Below, one piece after another: positions 35,471 to 44,056 of a DNA stretch of 64,000 nt. This DNA comes from Lachnospiraceae bacterium. Its GTDB lineage: Bacteria; Bacillota; Clostridia; Lachnospirales; Lachnospiraceae. Under the pieces are notes generated by a model. That model was not told the DNA's origin. It saw nothing but the letters and a program-made list of their open reading frames with translations, and did not search any database. Location of the stretch: contig JAGPKJ010000004.1 in NCBI GenBank assembly GCA_018053995.1, forward strand, positions 1-64,000, read 5' to 3'. The stretch's first letter is position 1; each line of letters starts with the position of its first letter. Made by a program: the position numbers and the translations under genes.

Positions 35471-35504
35471 ATTAAGAGATATTTAATAAAGGAGAGATAC
35501 TAAC

Positions 35505-36416
35505 TTGACTAAATATGTGATAAAGCGAGTGATCCTCGCGATAGGTACAATCTTTCTGGTGTGTCTGATAACATTTTTCGCAATGAACGCTATTCCTGGC
35601 GGCCCGTTCAATGGTGAAAAAGCAAAGTCTCCGGCAGTCGTTGCTGTTCTTAATGAGAGATATGGATTGGACAAACCTATTATCGTTCAATTTGGCAACT
35701 ATATGATGAATCTTCTTCACGGTGATATGGGTGTCTCACTTAAGACAGGTCGTGATATAAGACAGACGATCACCGAGTCTTTTGCGGTATCAGCCAAGAT
35801 AGGACTTTTTGCAATGCTGATCGCTATAGTATGCGGTATAGTTCTAGGAAGTATTGCTGCGCTAAAGCGGAATAAATGGCCGGATCGTCTTATAGTGTTC
35901 TTTGCGACACTTGATACGGCGATGCCGAGTTTCGTGCTCGCTTCGCTCTTACTTCTTATTTTTTGCATAAAGCTGAAGTGGATACCGGTATGGAATTCGT
36001 ATTCGCATAATTATATCCTTCCTGTACTTTCACTTTCACTATATCCCATGGCTTATATTACGAGGCTTACAAAAACAAGTATGCTTGATGTCCTGGGACA
36101 GGATTACATAAGGACTGCTAAAGCCAAAGGTCTTATGCAGACAAAAGTCATATTTAAGCATGCGCTTCGCAATGCACTTATACCTGTTATCACATATGTC
36201 GGACCTATGACAGCGTCTATCCTTACGGGAAGTCTTGTTATTGAGAAGATATTTACTATAGGCGGTCTCGGCTCGAAATTCGTTGACTGTATCACGAACC
36301 GTGACTATACGATGATAATGGGAACTACGATCTTTCTTGCATCACTCATGGTCATCATGAATCTGCTAAGTGATATCGTATATAAGCTCGTTGATCCGAG
36401 AATAGAACTCAACTGA
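35505..36416 (+). CDS. oppB: Oligopeptide ABC transporter permease OppB
   Basis: A 303-residue inner-membrane permease of the dipeptide/oligopeptide family. It begins MTKYVIKRVILAIGTIFLVCLITFFAMNAIPGGPF, which contains the first membrane segment and the conserved P-G-GPF. The EAA-type loop YIRTAKAKGLMQTKVIFKHALRNALIPVIT is near residue 205-235. It starts with TTG at 35505, well placed after AAAGGAGAG. It is the first gene of an oppBCDFA-type operon. Confidence 0.92.
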   Translation: MTKYVIKRVILAIGTIFLVCLITFFAMNAIPGGPFNGEKAKSPAVVAVLNERYGLDKPIIVQFGNYMMNLLHGDMGVSLKTGRDIRQTITESFAVSAKIGLFAMLIAIVCGIVLGSIAALKRNKWPDRLIVFFATLDTAMPSFVLASLLLLIFCIKLKWIPVWNSYSHNYILPVLSLSLYPMAYITRLTKTSMLDVLGQDYIRTAKAKGLMQTKVIFKHALRNALIPVITYVGPMTASILTGSLVIEKIFTIGGLGSKFVDCITNRDYTMIMGTTIFLASLMVIMNLLSDIVYKLVDPRIELN

Positions 36417-36433
36417 TGAAGGAGACAGGAAAT

Positions 36434-37519
36434 ATGTCAGCAGATAGTAATATAAATGATATTCCGTTACCTAAGAAAAATATCCTGAGCGCTCAGATAG
36501 ATCTTTCAAAGTTTGAAAAGGCTACTGACGAGGAAAAGAGACAGCAGGATGTAATGAGTGAGTCCACAACGTTCTTTAAGGACGGAATGAAAAAGCTCAT
36601 GAAGAATCCCCTTGCTGTCGGAAGCATTATCGTACTTATAGCGATCGTTCTGATGATGGTCATCGTTCCGCATATTGTTCCGTACAGTTATTCTGAGATC
36701 ATCTCTGTAAACGGACAAAGAGACAATGGCGCAAAGAACCTTGCTCCGTTCCAGTACTCAGAGATGGAAAAAGCATATATGCAGCAGGGTGGTAAGGTAT
36801 TTCCACATATTATGGGAACCGATGAACTTTCCAGAGATTACTTTATCCGTGTCGTATACGGAACGAGAGTCTCATTTACAGTAGGCATATTTGCGAGTCT
36901 GCTTGTACTCATCATAGGTGTTATATATGGTTCTATAGCGGGTTATACCGGAGGACGAACCGATATGATAATGATGCGTATAGTCGACATCATATATTCA
37001 CTACCCGATCTTCTTGTCATAATCCTTCTGTCGGTCGTGTTTAAGGAGACACTTGATTTTAGCAAGATTCCTATATTACAGAAACTCGGTGCCAATATGG
37101 TCTCTATGTTCCTGGTATTCGGTCTTTTGTACTGGGTTGGAATGGCGAGACTGGTAAGAGGTCAGATACTCACAATAAAACAAAATGAATATGTGCTTGC
37201 GGCACGTGCTATCGGGGCTAAGCCGAGTCATATCATCCGTACTCATATTCTGCCTAACTGCCTCAGCGTTATCATAATCTCAACTGCGCTTGAAATTCCT
37301 TCGGCGATCTTTACCGAAAGCTATCTTAGCTTTATCGGACTCGGTGTTGCACTTCCTATGCCATCACTTGGCGCGCTTGCGAGTGATGCACGTTCTGGAC
37401 TTCAGTCATATCCTTTGAAGCTTGTATTCCCGGCAATAATGATCGTACTTATCGTACTCTCGTTCAACCTTCTTGGCGATGGACTTCGAGATGCGTTTGA
37501 TCCGAAACTCAGAAAATAA
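36434..37519 (+). CDS. oppC: Oligopeptide ABC transporter permease OppC
   Basis: A 361-residue partner permease. It has a 55-residue hydrophilic N-terminus, then the membrane anchor KNPLAVGSIIVLIAIVLMMVIVPHIV, the HIMGTDELSRDYFIRVVYGTRVSF motif diagnostic of OppC/DppC, and the EAA loop YVLAARAIGAKPSHIIRTHILPN. The ATG at 36434 is preferred because an AAGGAG box lies 10 bases upstream; the ATG at 36416, overlapping the oppB stop, is the alternative. Confidence 0.92.
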   Translation: MSADSNINDIPLPKKNILSAQIDLSKFEKATDEEKRQQDVMSESTTFFKDGMKKLMKNPLAVGSIIVLIAIVLMMVIVPHIVPYSYSEIISVNGQRDNGAKNLAPFQYSEMEKAYMQQGGKVFPHIMGTDELSRDYFIRVVYGTRVSFTVGIFASLLVLIIGVIYGSIAGYTGGRTDMIMMRIVDIIYSLPDLLVIILLSVVFKETLDFSKIPILQKLGANMVSMFLVFGLLYWVGMARLVRGQILTIKQNEYVLAARAIGAKPSHIIRTHILPNCLSVIIISTALEIPSAIFTESYLSFIGLGVALPMPSLGALASDARSGLQSYPLKLVFPAIMIVLIVLSFNLLGDGLRDAFDPKLRK

Positions 37520-37548
37520 AGAATCATTTGAAAGGTATGGCCTTATAT

Positions 37549-38586
37549 ATGATCGAATCAAAAGAAGTAGCAGAGAAAGTAAGAGAAAATAACGAAGATT
37601 ATGTACTTAGCGTGCAGGATCTTCATACATCGTTTTTTACGGATTCCGGTGAAGTAAAGGCTGTAAACGGCGTCTCATTTAATCTGGGAAGAGGAAAGAT
37701 TCTCGGTATTGTCGGAGAATCAGGTTCCGGAAAGAGCGTGACAGCATACTCGATCATGCAGATACTTGATGATGACGGAAAGGTAAAGAGTGGTAAAGTT
37801 CTTTACAACGGTCAGAATGTCCTTGAATTTGATAAAAAGCAGATGCGGGATTTCCGTGGTGAAAAGTGCAGCATGATCTTTCAGGATCCAATGACGAGTC
37901 TTAATCCTACATTTACCGTTGGAAATCAGCTCAATGAAGCGATAATGCTTCATACTGACAGAAAGACCAAGAAGGCTGCGACAGAGAGATCAGTAGAACT
38001 TCTGACGATGGTCGGTGTCAATGAACCCGAGAAACGTGTAAAGCAGTATCCGTATGAACTTTCAGGCGGCATGAGGCAGCGTGTCATGATAGCTATGGCA
38101 CTTGCATGTGAACCCGATATCCTTATAGCCGACGAACCGACGACTGCACTTGATGTAACTATACAGGCTCAGATCCTTGAGCTGATGAAGGATCTGCAGA
38201 AAAGACTTGGGATGTCGATAATCCTTGTTTCGCACGATCTTGGTGTTATCGCATCAATGTGCGATGAGATAATCGTAATGTATGGCGGGCGTGTATGTGA
38301 AAGAGGTACGGCAGACGATATCTTCTACAGACCTGCACATGAATATACAAAGGGACTTTTAAGATCGATCCCCAATATCGCGAATATGAAAGAGAGACTT
38401 GTGCCAATTGCCGGTACACCGATCAATCTCCTTAATATGCCTAAAGGATGTGCATTCTGCTCAAGATGTGACAATGCACTGAAGATATGTCTCGAGCAGG
38501 TTCCCGAGGAAATGATGATGCCGGATGGACATTATGCATCCTGCTGGCTGAATGTACAAAAACAGCTCGAGGAGGATAAAAAGTGA
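37549..38586 (+). CDS. oppD: Oligopeptide ABC transporter ATPase OppD
   Basis: A 345-residue ATPase. Walker A is GESGSGKSVT, the Q-loop is IFQDPMTSLNP, the signature is LSGGMRQRVMIAMAL, Walker B is ILIADEPTTALD, and the switch His is in SHDLGV. A C-terminal oligopeptide-transporter domain carries CAFCSRC...C, which in this family can hold an Fe-S cluster. The start is uncertain among TTG 37528, ATG 37537 and ATG 37549; I give the last because the AAAGG box leaves no room for 37537. Confidence 0.9.
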   Translation: MIESKEVAEKVRENNEDYVLSVQDLHTSFFTDSGEVKAVNGVSFNLGRGKILGIVGESGSGKSVTAYSIMQILDDDGKVKSGKVLYNGQNVLEFDKKQMRDFRGEKCSMIFQDPMTSLNPTFTVGNQLNEAIMLHTDRKTKKAATERSVELLTMVGVNEPEKRVKQYPYELSGGMRQRVMIAMALACEPDILIADEPTTALDVTIQAQILELMKDLQKRLGMSIILVSHDLGVIASMCDEIIVMYGGRVCERGTADDIFYRPAHEYTKGLLRSIPNIANMKERLVPIAGTPINLLNMPKGCAFCSRCDNALKICLEQVPEEMMMPDGHYASCWLNVQKQLEEDKK

Positions 38587-39551
38587 TGGCAGACAGCAAG
38601 TATCTTGTTGAAGTAAAGGATCTGAAGGAATATTTTCCGATAAAGACGGGACTCTTTAAGACCGTGCCGCTTAAGGCAGTTGACGGAGTCAGCTTTAATA
38701 TAAAACCGGGTGAGACACTTGGCCTTGTTGGTGAGTCAGGATGCGGAAAGACTACAGTTGGACGTACTCTGTTAAGACTCTATAAACCGACAGGCGGTGA
38801 ATTCTATTTTAATGGAGAACTTGTAACAGATGATAATATAGGACCGCTCCGTAAGCAGATGCAGATGGTGTTTCAGGATCCGTATTCATCGCTCGATCCC
38901 AGAATGACTGTCGAGGATATCATCGGAGAGCCGCTTGATGTTCATAAGCTTTATGCAAATAAGAAGGAGCGTCGTGAAAAGATACTTCATCTTATGGAAC
39001 TCGTCGGACTTAATGCCGAACATGCCACAAGATATGCGCATGAGTTTTCAGGTGGTCAGAGGCAGAGAATAGGTATTGCAAGAGCACTTGCAGTCGATCC
39101 GAAATTTATAGTCTGTGATGAACCTGTCAGCGCACTCGATGTTTCAATTCAGGCGCAGGTTATCAATATGTTCGAGGATATACAGAAGAAGACGGGAATC
39201 GCATATCTTTTTATTGCACATGACCTTCTCGTTGTTCATCATATCTCGAACAGGATAGCAGTCATGTATCTTGGAAAGATAGTTGAGATCGCAGATGCAG
39301 ATGAACTTAACTCGAAGCCGATACACCCTTATACACTGTCACTTCTTTCAGCGGTTCCCGTACCGGATCCAAAGAAAGCAAGAGAGAGCAAGCGTATCAT
39401 ACTTGAAGGAGATGTTCCGAGTCCGGTAAATATGCCGACAGGATGTCCGTTCCGCACAAGATGTCAGTATGCTTCAGAGAGATGCGCAGCCGAGTGTCCT
39501 GAGCTTACGGATAGAGGAAATGGACATATGGTCGCTTGCTTTGAAAAGTGA
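38586..39551 (+). CDS. oppF: Oligopeptide ABC transporter ATPase OppF
   Basis: A 321-residue partner ATPase. Walker A is GESGCGKTTVGR, the Q-loop is VFQDPYSSLDP, the signature is FSGGQRQRIGIARAL, Walker B is FIVCDEPVSALD and the switch His is in AHDLLV. The C-terminal motif GCPFRTRCQYASERCAAECPE again carries four Cys. The ATG at 38586 overlaps the oppD stop (TGATG) and follows a GGAGG box. The gap to oppA holds only a short CGGAG/CTCCG hairpin. Confidence 0.92.
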   Translation: MADSKYLVEVKDLKEYFPIKTGLFKTVPLKAVDGVSFNIKPGETLGLVGESGCGKTTVGRTLLRLYKPTGGEFYFNGELVTDDNIGPLRKQMQMVFQDPYSSLDPRMTVEDIIGEPLDVHKLYANKKERREKILHLMELVGLNAEHATRYAHEFSGGQRQRIGIARALAVDPKFIVCDEPVSALDVSIQAQVINMFEDIQKKTGIAYLFIAHDLLVVHHISNRIAVMYLGKIVEIADADELNSKPIHPYTLSLLSAVPVPDPKKARESKRIILEGDVPSPVNMPTGCPFRTRCQYASERCAAECPELTDRGNGHMVACFEK

Positions 39552-39632
39552 TATCAGAAAAAGGTAATTTCGGAGTCAGTCTCCGTTATTATATAGTTAT
39601 GTTCAGTTGTTCAAAAAAAGGAGGACAATAAT

Positions 39633-41357
39633 ATGAAGAAGTTAGTTTCTACGCTTCTGATCGGCGCTATGACTGCATCATTACTTGCAGGATGTGGATC
39701 GACGACAGCAGCAAATTCAAGCTCGGCTGCAGCCGGGACAGCAGCAGCGACTGGTTCAGGAAACGCACTTAAACTGTGTCTCGCTAGTGAACCTGATCAT
39801 CTTGATCCCGCACTCAACTCATCAGTTGATGGTGCATGTCTTGCAGTAAACTCATTTGCAGGTCTTTACAGAGATAAGAAAGACGGTGGATATGAGCTTG
39901 CTCTTGCAGCAGCAGAGCCAACAGTAAGCGATGATGGTCTGACATACACTATCACCATTAAAGATGGTCTTAAGTGGAGCGATGGATCAGCTCTTACGGC
40001 TAAGGATTTTGAATATTCATGGAAGAGAGCAGCTAATCCGGATACTGCATCAGATTATGCTTATCTCTATGATAATTTCGCAAAAGGTTCAGATGGTCTT
40101 ATTGACGTCAAGGCCAGCGACGACGGAAAGACTCTTACATGGAAATTACAGGCACCATGCTCATACATGATCAGCCTTCTTGCATTCCCTGTATTCATGC
40201 CTGTTCCTCAGGCGGCTGTCGAAGCTGCATCTGACTGGAAGACAAACCCGGGTTCATGGGCGAGTGAAGCTGGATTTGTAACAAGTGGCGCATACACTCT
40301 TAAGGAGTGGAAGCATAATGAATCAATGGTATATGTAAAGAACCCGAATTACTATGATGCGGCAAATGTAACAATGGATGAGCTTGATTTCATGCTCAGC
40401 TCAGATGATACAGCAATGCTTGCAGCATATAACGCTGGAGATCTTGATTTCATCGATTCAGTTCCGAATGATGAGATTGCATCACTTAAGGATAAGGATG
40501 ATTTCCATGTTGTTGATAACCTTGGAACATATTACGTTGGATTCAATGTAAACAGCAAGCTTTTCGATGGCAAAACACCTGAAGAAGCAGATAATATGCG
40601 TCTTGCATTCAATTATCTTATTGACAGACAGACAATCGTAGATAAGATCGGTCAGTGTGGACAGAAAGCTGCTACATCATTCATACCTGCCGGCATGAGC
40701 GATGGCAATGGCGGTGAGTTCAAGAAGAATGATGCTGATTATACATTCCCTGTAGATGATGGTTACTACAAGGCAGAAGTTAACATCGACAAGGCCGTAG
40801 AACTTCTTACAAAGGCAGGATTCAAGTTTGATGATAAGAATATGCTTTCAGCTGATACGCCTATCAACATCACATATCTTACAAATGATGGAACAGGTCA
40901 TGTAGCTATCGCTCAGCAGATTCAGCAGGATTTCGCTCAGATCGGTATTACAACAGATATTCAGCAGGAAGACTGGCAGACATTCCTTAACGATCGTAAG
41001 TCAGGCAACTTCGACGTGGCTCGTGAAGGATGGCTTGCAGATTATGATGATCCGATCAACATGATTGAAATGTTCTCATCTGATTCAGGTAATAATGATA
41101 TGCAGCTCGGCAAGGATTCTACATCATCAGCTCCTGATTGGAAAGAATATGATAATCTTGTTACTGAGATCCGTTCAGACAGCGACCTTAAAGATCGTGA
41201 AGCAAAACTTCACCAGGCAGAGGATATGCTTATGGCTACAGGTGCTGTAGTTCCAATCTATTACTACAACGATCTGTTCATGCAGAAGACCAATGTTGAT
41301 GGAATATTCTGCACACTGTTTGGCTCAAAGTATTTCATGTATGCAACAAAGCAGTGA
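39633..41357 (+). CDS. oppA: Oligopeptide-binding lipoprotein OppA
   Basis: A 574-residue family 5 solute-binding protein. The lipoprotein signal ends at LLAGC (Cys 21) with a short Ser/Ala linker. The mature domain shows SEPDHLDPALN, the YTITIKDGLKWSDGSALTAKDFEYSWKR signature, a GFNVNSKLF strand and REGWLADYDDPINMIEMF. It captures peptides outside the membrane for OppBCDF. It lies last in the operon and has a strong AAAGGAGGA box, which suits its need for high expression. Confidence 0.93.
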   Translation: MKKLVSTLLIGAMTASLLAGCGSTTAANSSSAAAGTAAATGSGNALKLCLASEPDHLDPALNSSVDGACLAVNSFAGLYRDKKDGGYELALAAAEPTVSDDGLTYTITIKDGLKWSDGSALTAKDFEYSWKRAANPDTASDYAYLYDNFAKGSDGLIDVKASDDGKTLTWKLQAPCSYMISLLAFPVFMPVPQAAVEAASDWKTNPGSWASEAGFVTSGAYTLKEWKHNESMVYVKNPNYYDAANVTMDELDFMLSSDDTAMLAAYNAGDLDFIDSVPNDEIASLKDKDDFHVVDNLGTYYVGFNVNSKLFDGKTPEEADNMRLAFNYLIDRQTIVDKIGQCGQKAATSFIPAGMSDGNGGEFKKNDADYTFPVDDGYYKAEVNIDKAVELLTKAGFKFDDKNMLSADTPINITYLTNDGTGHVAIAQQIQQDFAQIGITTDIQQEDWQTFLNDRKSGNFDVAREGWLADYDDPINMIEMFSSDSGNNDMQLGKDSTSSAPDWKEYDNLVTEIRSDSDLKDREAKLHQAEDMLMATGAVVPIYYYNDLFMQKTNVDGIFCTLFGSKYFMYATKQ

Positions 41358-41391
41358 TAGCGGACATAATGATCTGAATATTATGTGAAAT

Positions 41392-41428
41392 AAAGGGAAT
41401 CGGAGCAAATTCCGGTTCCCTTTTATTT
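41392..41428 (+). terminator. Terminator of the opp operon
   Basis: A 13-base-pair stem (AAAGGGAA pairing with TTCCCTTT, extended through CGGA/TCCG) with a 6-base loop and a T-rich tail, 34 bases after oppA. Confidence 0.88.
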
Positions 41429-41489
41429 TAGGAAAATGTGTGTACGCATAAAAAAACAAAATTAAATCGTAGAAATTTCGCATTTTGTG

Positions 41490-41518
41490 TTGACATCCTT
41501 TGCGTGGTATTATACAAT
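41490..41518 (+). promoter_or_regulatory. Promoter of the tRNA cluster
   Basis: A perfect TTGACA (41490-41495) and a TACAAT (41513-41518) are separated by 17 bases, about 100 bases ahead of the first tRNA. Confidence 0.8.
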
Positions 41519-41619
41519 ATTTCTTGCGTTGCGGCTGAAAGATGCCACAGCAAATGCAGTCCGGAGACAGTTGATTTAGTAGGATCGGATATCAGGATCG
41601 TGGATCCCGGATGAAATTT

Positions 41620-41694
41620 CGGGGTGTGGCTCAGCTTGGCTAGAGCGCCTGGTTTGGGACCAGGAGGTCGCAGGTTCGAATCCTGTCACCCCGA
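41620..41694 (+). tRNA. tRNA-Pro (TGG)
   Basis: A full cloverleaf with acceptor CGGGGTG/CACCCCG, anticodon loop TTTGGGA with TGG at 41655-41657, and a T arm with GGTTCGAATCC. CCA is not encoded. It is the first of six clustered plus-strand tRNAs. Confidence 0.96.
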
Positions 41695-41722
41695 CTACAA
41701 CAGAATGCTTTCGCAGTCATAT

Positions 41723-41793
41723 GCAGGTGTAGTTCAACGGTAGAACACCAGCCTTCCAAGCTGGATACGTGGGTTCGATTCCCATCACCTGCT
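41723..41793 (+). tRNA. tRNA-Gly (TCC)
   Basis: Acceptor GCAGGTG/CACCTGC, anticodon loop CTTCCAA in stem CCAGC/GCTGG, T arm GGTTCGATTCC. No encoded CCA. Confidence 0.96.
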
Positions 41794-41839
41794 TTTTACG
41801 TAAAAAAACACTACGTAATATCTAACCCGTGGTTATTCT

Positions 41840-41913
41840 GTGCTCGTAGCTCAGCTGGATAGAGCATCGGCCTTCTAAGCCGAGGGTCTGGGGTTCGAAT
41901 CCCCACGGGCACA
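41840..41913 (+). tRNA. tRNA-Arg (TCT)
   Basis: Acceptor GTGCTCG/CGGGCAC, anticodon loop CTTCTAA in stem TCGGC/GCCGA, T arm GGTTCGAATCC. It reads AGA codons. No encoded CCA. Confidence 0.95.
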
Positions 41914-41954
41914 CTGGCAGCAATTTGATAATGATTTATTATTTTGTGCCATAT

Positions 41955-42029
41955 GGTGGGTGTAGCACAGTTGGTTAGCGCGTCAGATTGTGGATCTGAA
42001 GGTCGAGGGTTCGAGCCCCTCTACCCACC
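41955..42029 (+). tRNA. tRNA-His (GTG)
   Basis: The extra 5' G(-1) at 41955 pairs with the discriminator C, the hallmark of tRNA-His. Acceptor GTGGGTG/TACCCAC, anticodon loop TTGTGGA, T arm GGTTCGAGCCC. Confidence 0.96.
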
Positions 42030-42065
42030 CTTTAAGGGCTTAAGGGAGCACTTGTGTTGATTCAT

Positions 42066-42137
42066 TGGGCTATAGCCAAGGGGTAAGGCACAGGACTTTG
42101 ACTCCTGGATTCGCCGGTTCAAATCCGGCTAGCCCAG
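42066..42137 (+). tRNA. tRNA-Gln (TTG)
   Basis: Acceptor TGGGCTA/TAGCCCA, anticodon loop CTTTGAC in stem CAGGA/TCCTG, T arm GGTTCAAATCC. Confidence 0.95.
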
Positions 42138-42151
42138 CTACAAACAAATAT

Positions 42152-42224
42152 GGGCCACTAGCTCAGGTGGTAGAGCACTTGACTTTTAATCAGGTTGTCT
42201 CGGGTTCGAGTCCCGAGTGGCTCA
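42152..42224 (+). tRNA. tRNA-Lys (TTT)
   Basis: Acceptor GGGCCAC/GTGGCTC (one G-T pair), anticodon loop CTTTTAA in stem CTTGA/TCAGG, T arm GGTTCGAGTCC. It is the last of the plus-strand cluster. Confidence 0.95.
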
Positions 42225-42236
42225 TTAGGATTTGGT

Positions 42237-42273
42237 AAGGCTGCAGATGCCGAAAGGTGCTGCGGCCTTATTT
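42237..42273 (+). terminator. Hairpin ending the tRNA cluster
   Basis: A 10-base-pair stem AAGGCTGCAG/CTGCGGCCTT is continued by inner pairs around a GAAA tetraloop and followed by ATTT. A short T tract makes it a moderate terminator candidate. Confidence 0.65.
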
Positions 42274-42310
42274 CATGCTATGGACACACTTACGAAGCAA
42301 GCAGCATAAT

Positions 42311-42374
42311 ACATATAAGCATATATAAGCATACAAGCGTATGTAAGCATACAAGCATATATAAGCATACAAGC
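42311..42374. repeat. 18-base tandem repeat before the MATE gene
   Basis: Three units of (A/G)TAT(A/G)TAAGCATACAAGC at 42321, 42339 and 42357, preceded by a partial unit. They occupy the gap between the tRNA cluster hairpin and the MATE ribosome site. Confidence 0.85.
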
Positions 42375-42394
42375 AGTTGAAAGGATAAGATCAT

Positions 42395-43750
42395 ATGAAC
42401 GAAGAGATAAAAGAGAACAAGATGGGTGTAATGCCAATGAACAGACTCATCATAAATATGTCTGTGCCAATGATGATCTCTATGCTGGTTCAGGCACTGT
42501 ATAACGTGGTCGACAGTATATTTGTCGCCATGATAGATGAAAAGGCTCTTACGGCGGTTTCTATGGCGTTTCCGATACAGGGACTGATAATAGCAGTAGC
42601 AGCAGGAACCGGAGTAGGTGTCAATGCTATACTGTCCCGTGCTCTCGGAGCAAAAAATAATGAAAAGGCTGATAAGACGGCCGAGAACGGAATCTTTCTT
42701 GCAGTAGCGTCTTATGTTGTTTTTCTGCTTATAGGTATTTTTGCCGTAAAGCCATTCTATATGAGCCAAACGGATGATATGGAGATTGTTAATTACGGTG
42801 TTAAGTATCTTACGATAGTATGTGTTCTTTCATTAGGTGTATTTATACAGATAATGTTTGAACGGTTATTACAGTCAACAGGTAAAACTGTCTATACGAT
42901 GATATCGCAGGCACTTGGCGCGGTGATCAACATAATAATGGATCCCATAATGATATTCGGTATCGGATTCTTTCCAAAGATGGGAGTTACAGGTGCAGCA
43001 GCGGCTACAGTCATAGGTCAGATAGCGGCAGCAGCAGTTGGCTTTATGTTCAATAAGACAAAGAACAAAGAGATCCATATCAACATGATTGGGTTCAGAC
43101 CGGATACAGGGATGATAAAAGAGATATATGAGATTGGAGTTCCTTCGATGGTAATGCAGGCGATCGGATCTGTTATGGTCTATGGAATGAACCGTATACT
43201 TATCACATTCAATTCAACAGCAGTCGCAGTCTTTGGTGTCTATTTCAAGCTTCAGAGTTTTGTGTTCATGCCTGTGTTTGGACTGAATAATGGGATGATA
43301 CCGATTCTTGCATATAACTTGGGAGCGCATAAGAGAGAACGGTTTATGCAGGGAGTAAAGCTTAGTGTGATATATGCTGTCATAATAATGACAGCCGGGA
43401 CGGTACTGTTTGAATTATTGCCAGGTCCTATGCTTAAAATGTTCTCAGCGTCTGATGATATGCTTAAAATGGGAGAGCCGGCACTTAGGATAATATGCAT
43501 GAGTTTTATAATGGCCGCGATCGGGATTAGCTGCAGCACGGTGTTTCAGGCTGTCGGCAAGGCTGTCTACAGTATGATCGTGTCGATAGCGAGGCAGATA
43601 GTAGTATTGCTTCCGGCGGCATACGTTCTTTCAAAGACCGGAGTGGTTAATAATGTGTGGTTTGCATTTCCAATCGCTGAAGTAGTATCGATGATAGTAT
43701 CGATCATATTTTTCTTAAAGACCAAGAGGGAAATAATAAACAAGATATGA
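42395..43750 (+). CDS. MATE-family multidrug/cation efflux transporter
   Basis: A 451-residue integral membrane protein with about twelve hydrophobic segments in two halves, as in MATE exporters driven by Na+ or H+. Typical elements are SVPMMISMLVQALYNVVDSIFVA in the first segment, GTGVGVNAILSRALGAKN after the second, and the second-half counterpart FGLNNGMIPILAYNLGAHKRERF. The start follows AAAGGATAAG. The substrate cannot be inferred. Confidence 0.93.
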   Translation: MNEEIKENKMGVMPMNRLIINMSVPMMISMLVQALYNVVDSIFVAMIDEKALTAVSMAFPIQGLIIAVAAGTGVGVNAILSRALGAKNNEKADKTAENGIFLAVASYVVFLLIGIFAVKPFYMSQTDDMEIVNYGVKYLTIVCVLSLGVFIQIMFERLLQSTGKTVYTMISQALGAVINIIMDPIMIFGIGFFPKMGVTGAAAATVIGQIAAAAVGFMFNKTKNKEIHINMIGFRPDTGMIKEIYEIGVPSMVMQAIGSVMVYGMNRILITFNSTAVAVFGVYFKLQSFVFMPVFGLNNGMIPILAYNLGAHKRERFMQGVKLSVIYAVIIMTAGTVLFELLPGPMLKMFSASDDMLKMGEPALRIICMSFIMAAIGISCSTVFQAVGKAVYSMIVSIARQIVVLLPAAYVLSKTGVVNNVWFAFPIAEVVSMIVSIIFFLKTKREIINKI

Positions 43751-43751
43751 C

Positions 43752-43833
43752 TGCGCCTGAAGGGATTCGAACCCACACGTCTTTCGACACAAGAACCTAA
43801 ATCTTGCATGTCTGCCAATTCCATCACAGGCGC
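43752..43833 (-). tRNA. tRNA-Leu (TAG)
   Basis: Read on the minus strand: acceptor GCGCCTG/CAGGCGC with discriminator A, D arm with TGGCAGACA, anticodon TAG (plus-strand CTA at 43797-43799), a long variable arm GTGTCGAAAGACGT as expected for leucine, and T arm GGTTCGAATCC. It lies directly after the MATE gene on the opposite strand. Confidence 0.95.
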
Positions 43834-43978
43834 ATATCGCATAGTACACACATTTGATGTAAAATAATGTGAGTGTTGCAAAGCCGCATAAGAATGACGG
43901 TTGACATTTGCAACATCAACATGATATCACCTGATCAGAAATTTCGCAATGTCCGGTTTATTGTACTATAGAAAATTT

Positions 43979-44022
43979 ATGATGTTGGTATCAAAAGCAG
44001 CAATTGTGTTATGGCACGTGCA
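43979..44022 (+). repeat. Copy of dispersed 32-base repeat family
   Basis: ATGATGTTGGTATCAAAAGC followed by AGCAATTGTGTTATG is a good match to the family. It lies upstream of addA, inside an ORF extension that is unlikely to be translated. Confidence 0.6.
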
Positions 44023-44056
44023 TCATGTTATGGTAATGGGTGAGGTTATATATAAA

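Noticed and set aside
42195..42380. Plus-strand ORF of 61 codons after tRNA-Lys
   Set aside because: It starts inside tRNA-Lys and continues through the hairpin and the 18-base repeats; no ribosome site.
43567..43881. Minus-strand ORF of 104 codons over tRNA-Leu
   Set aside because: Its MELADMQDLGSC stretch is the known false translation of a tRNA-Leu gene; the tRNA cloverleaf is complete.
43949..44056. N-terminal extension of AddA
   Set aside because: The extra 36 codons cover an intergenic repeat copy; the family begins at MKFTTDQQ.
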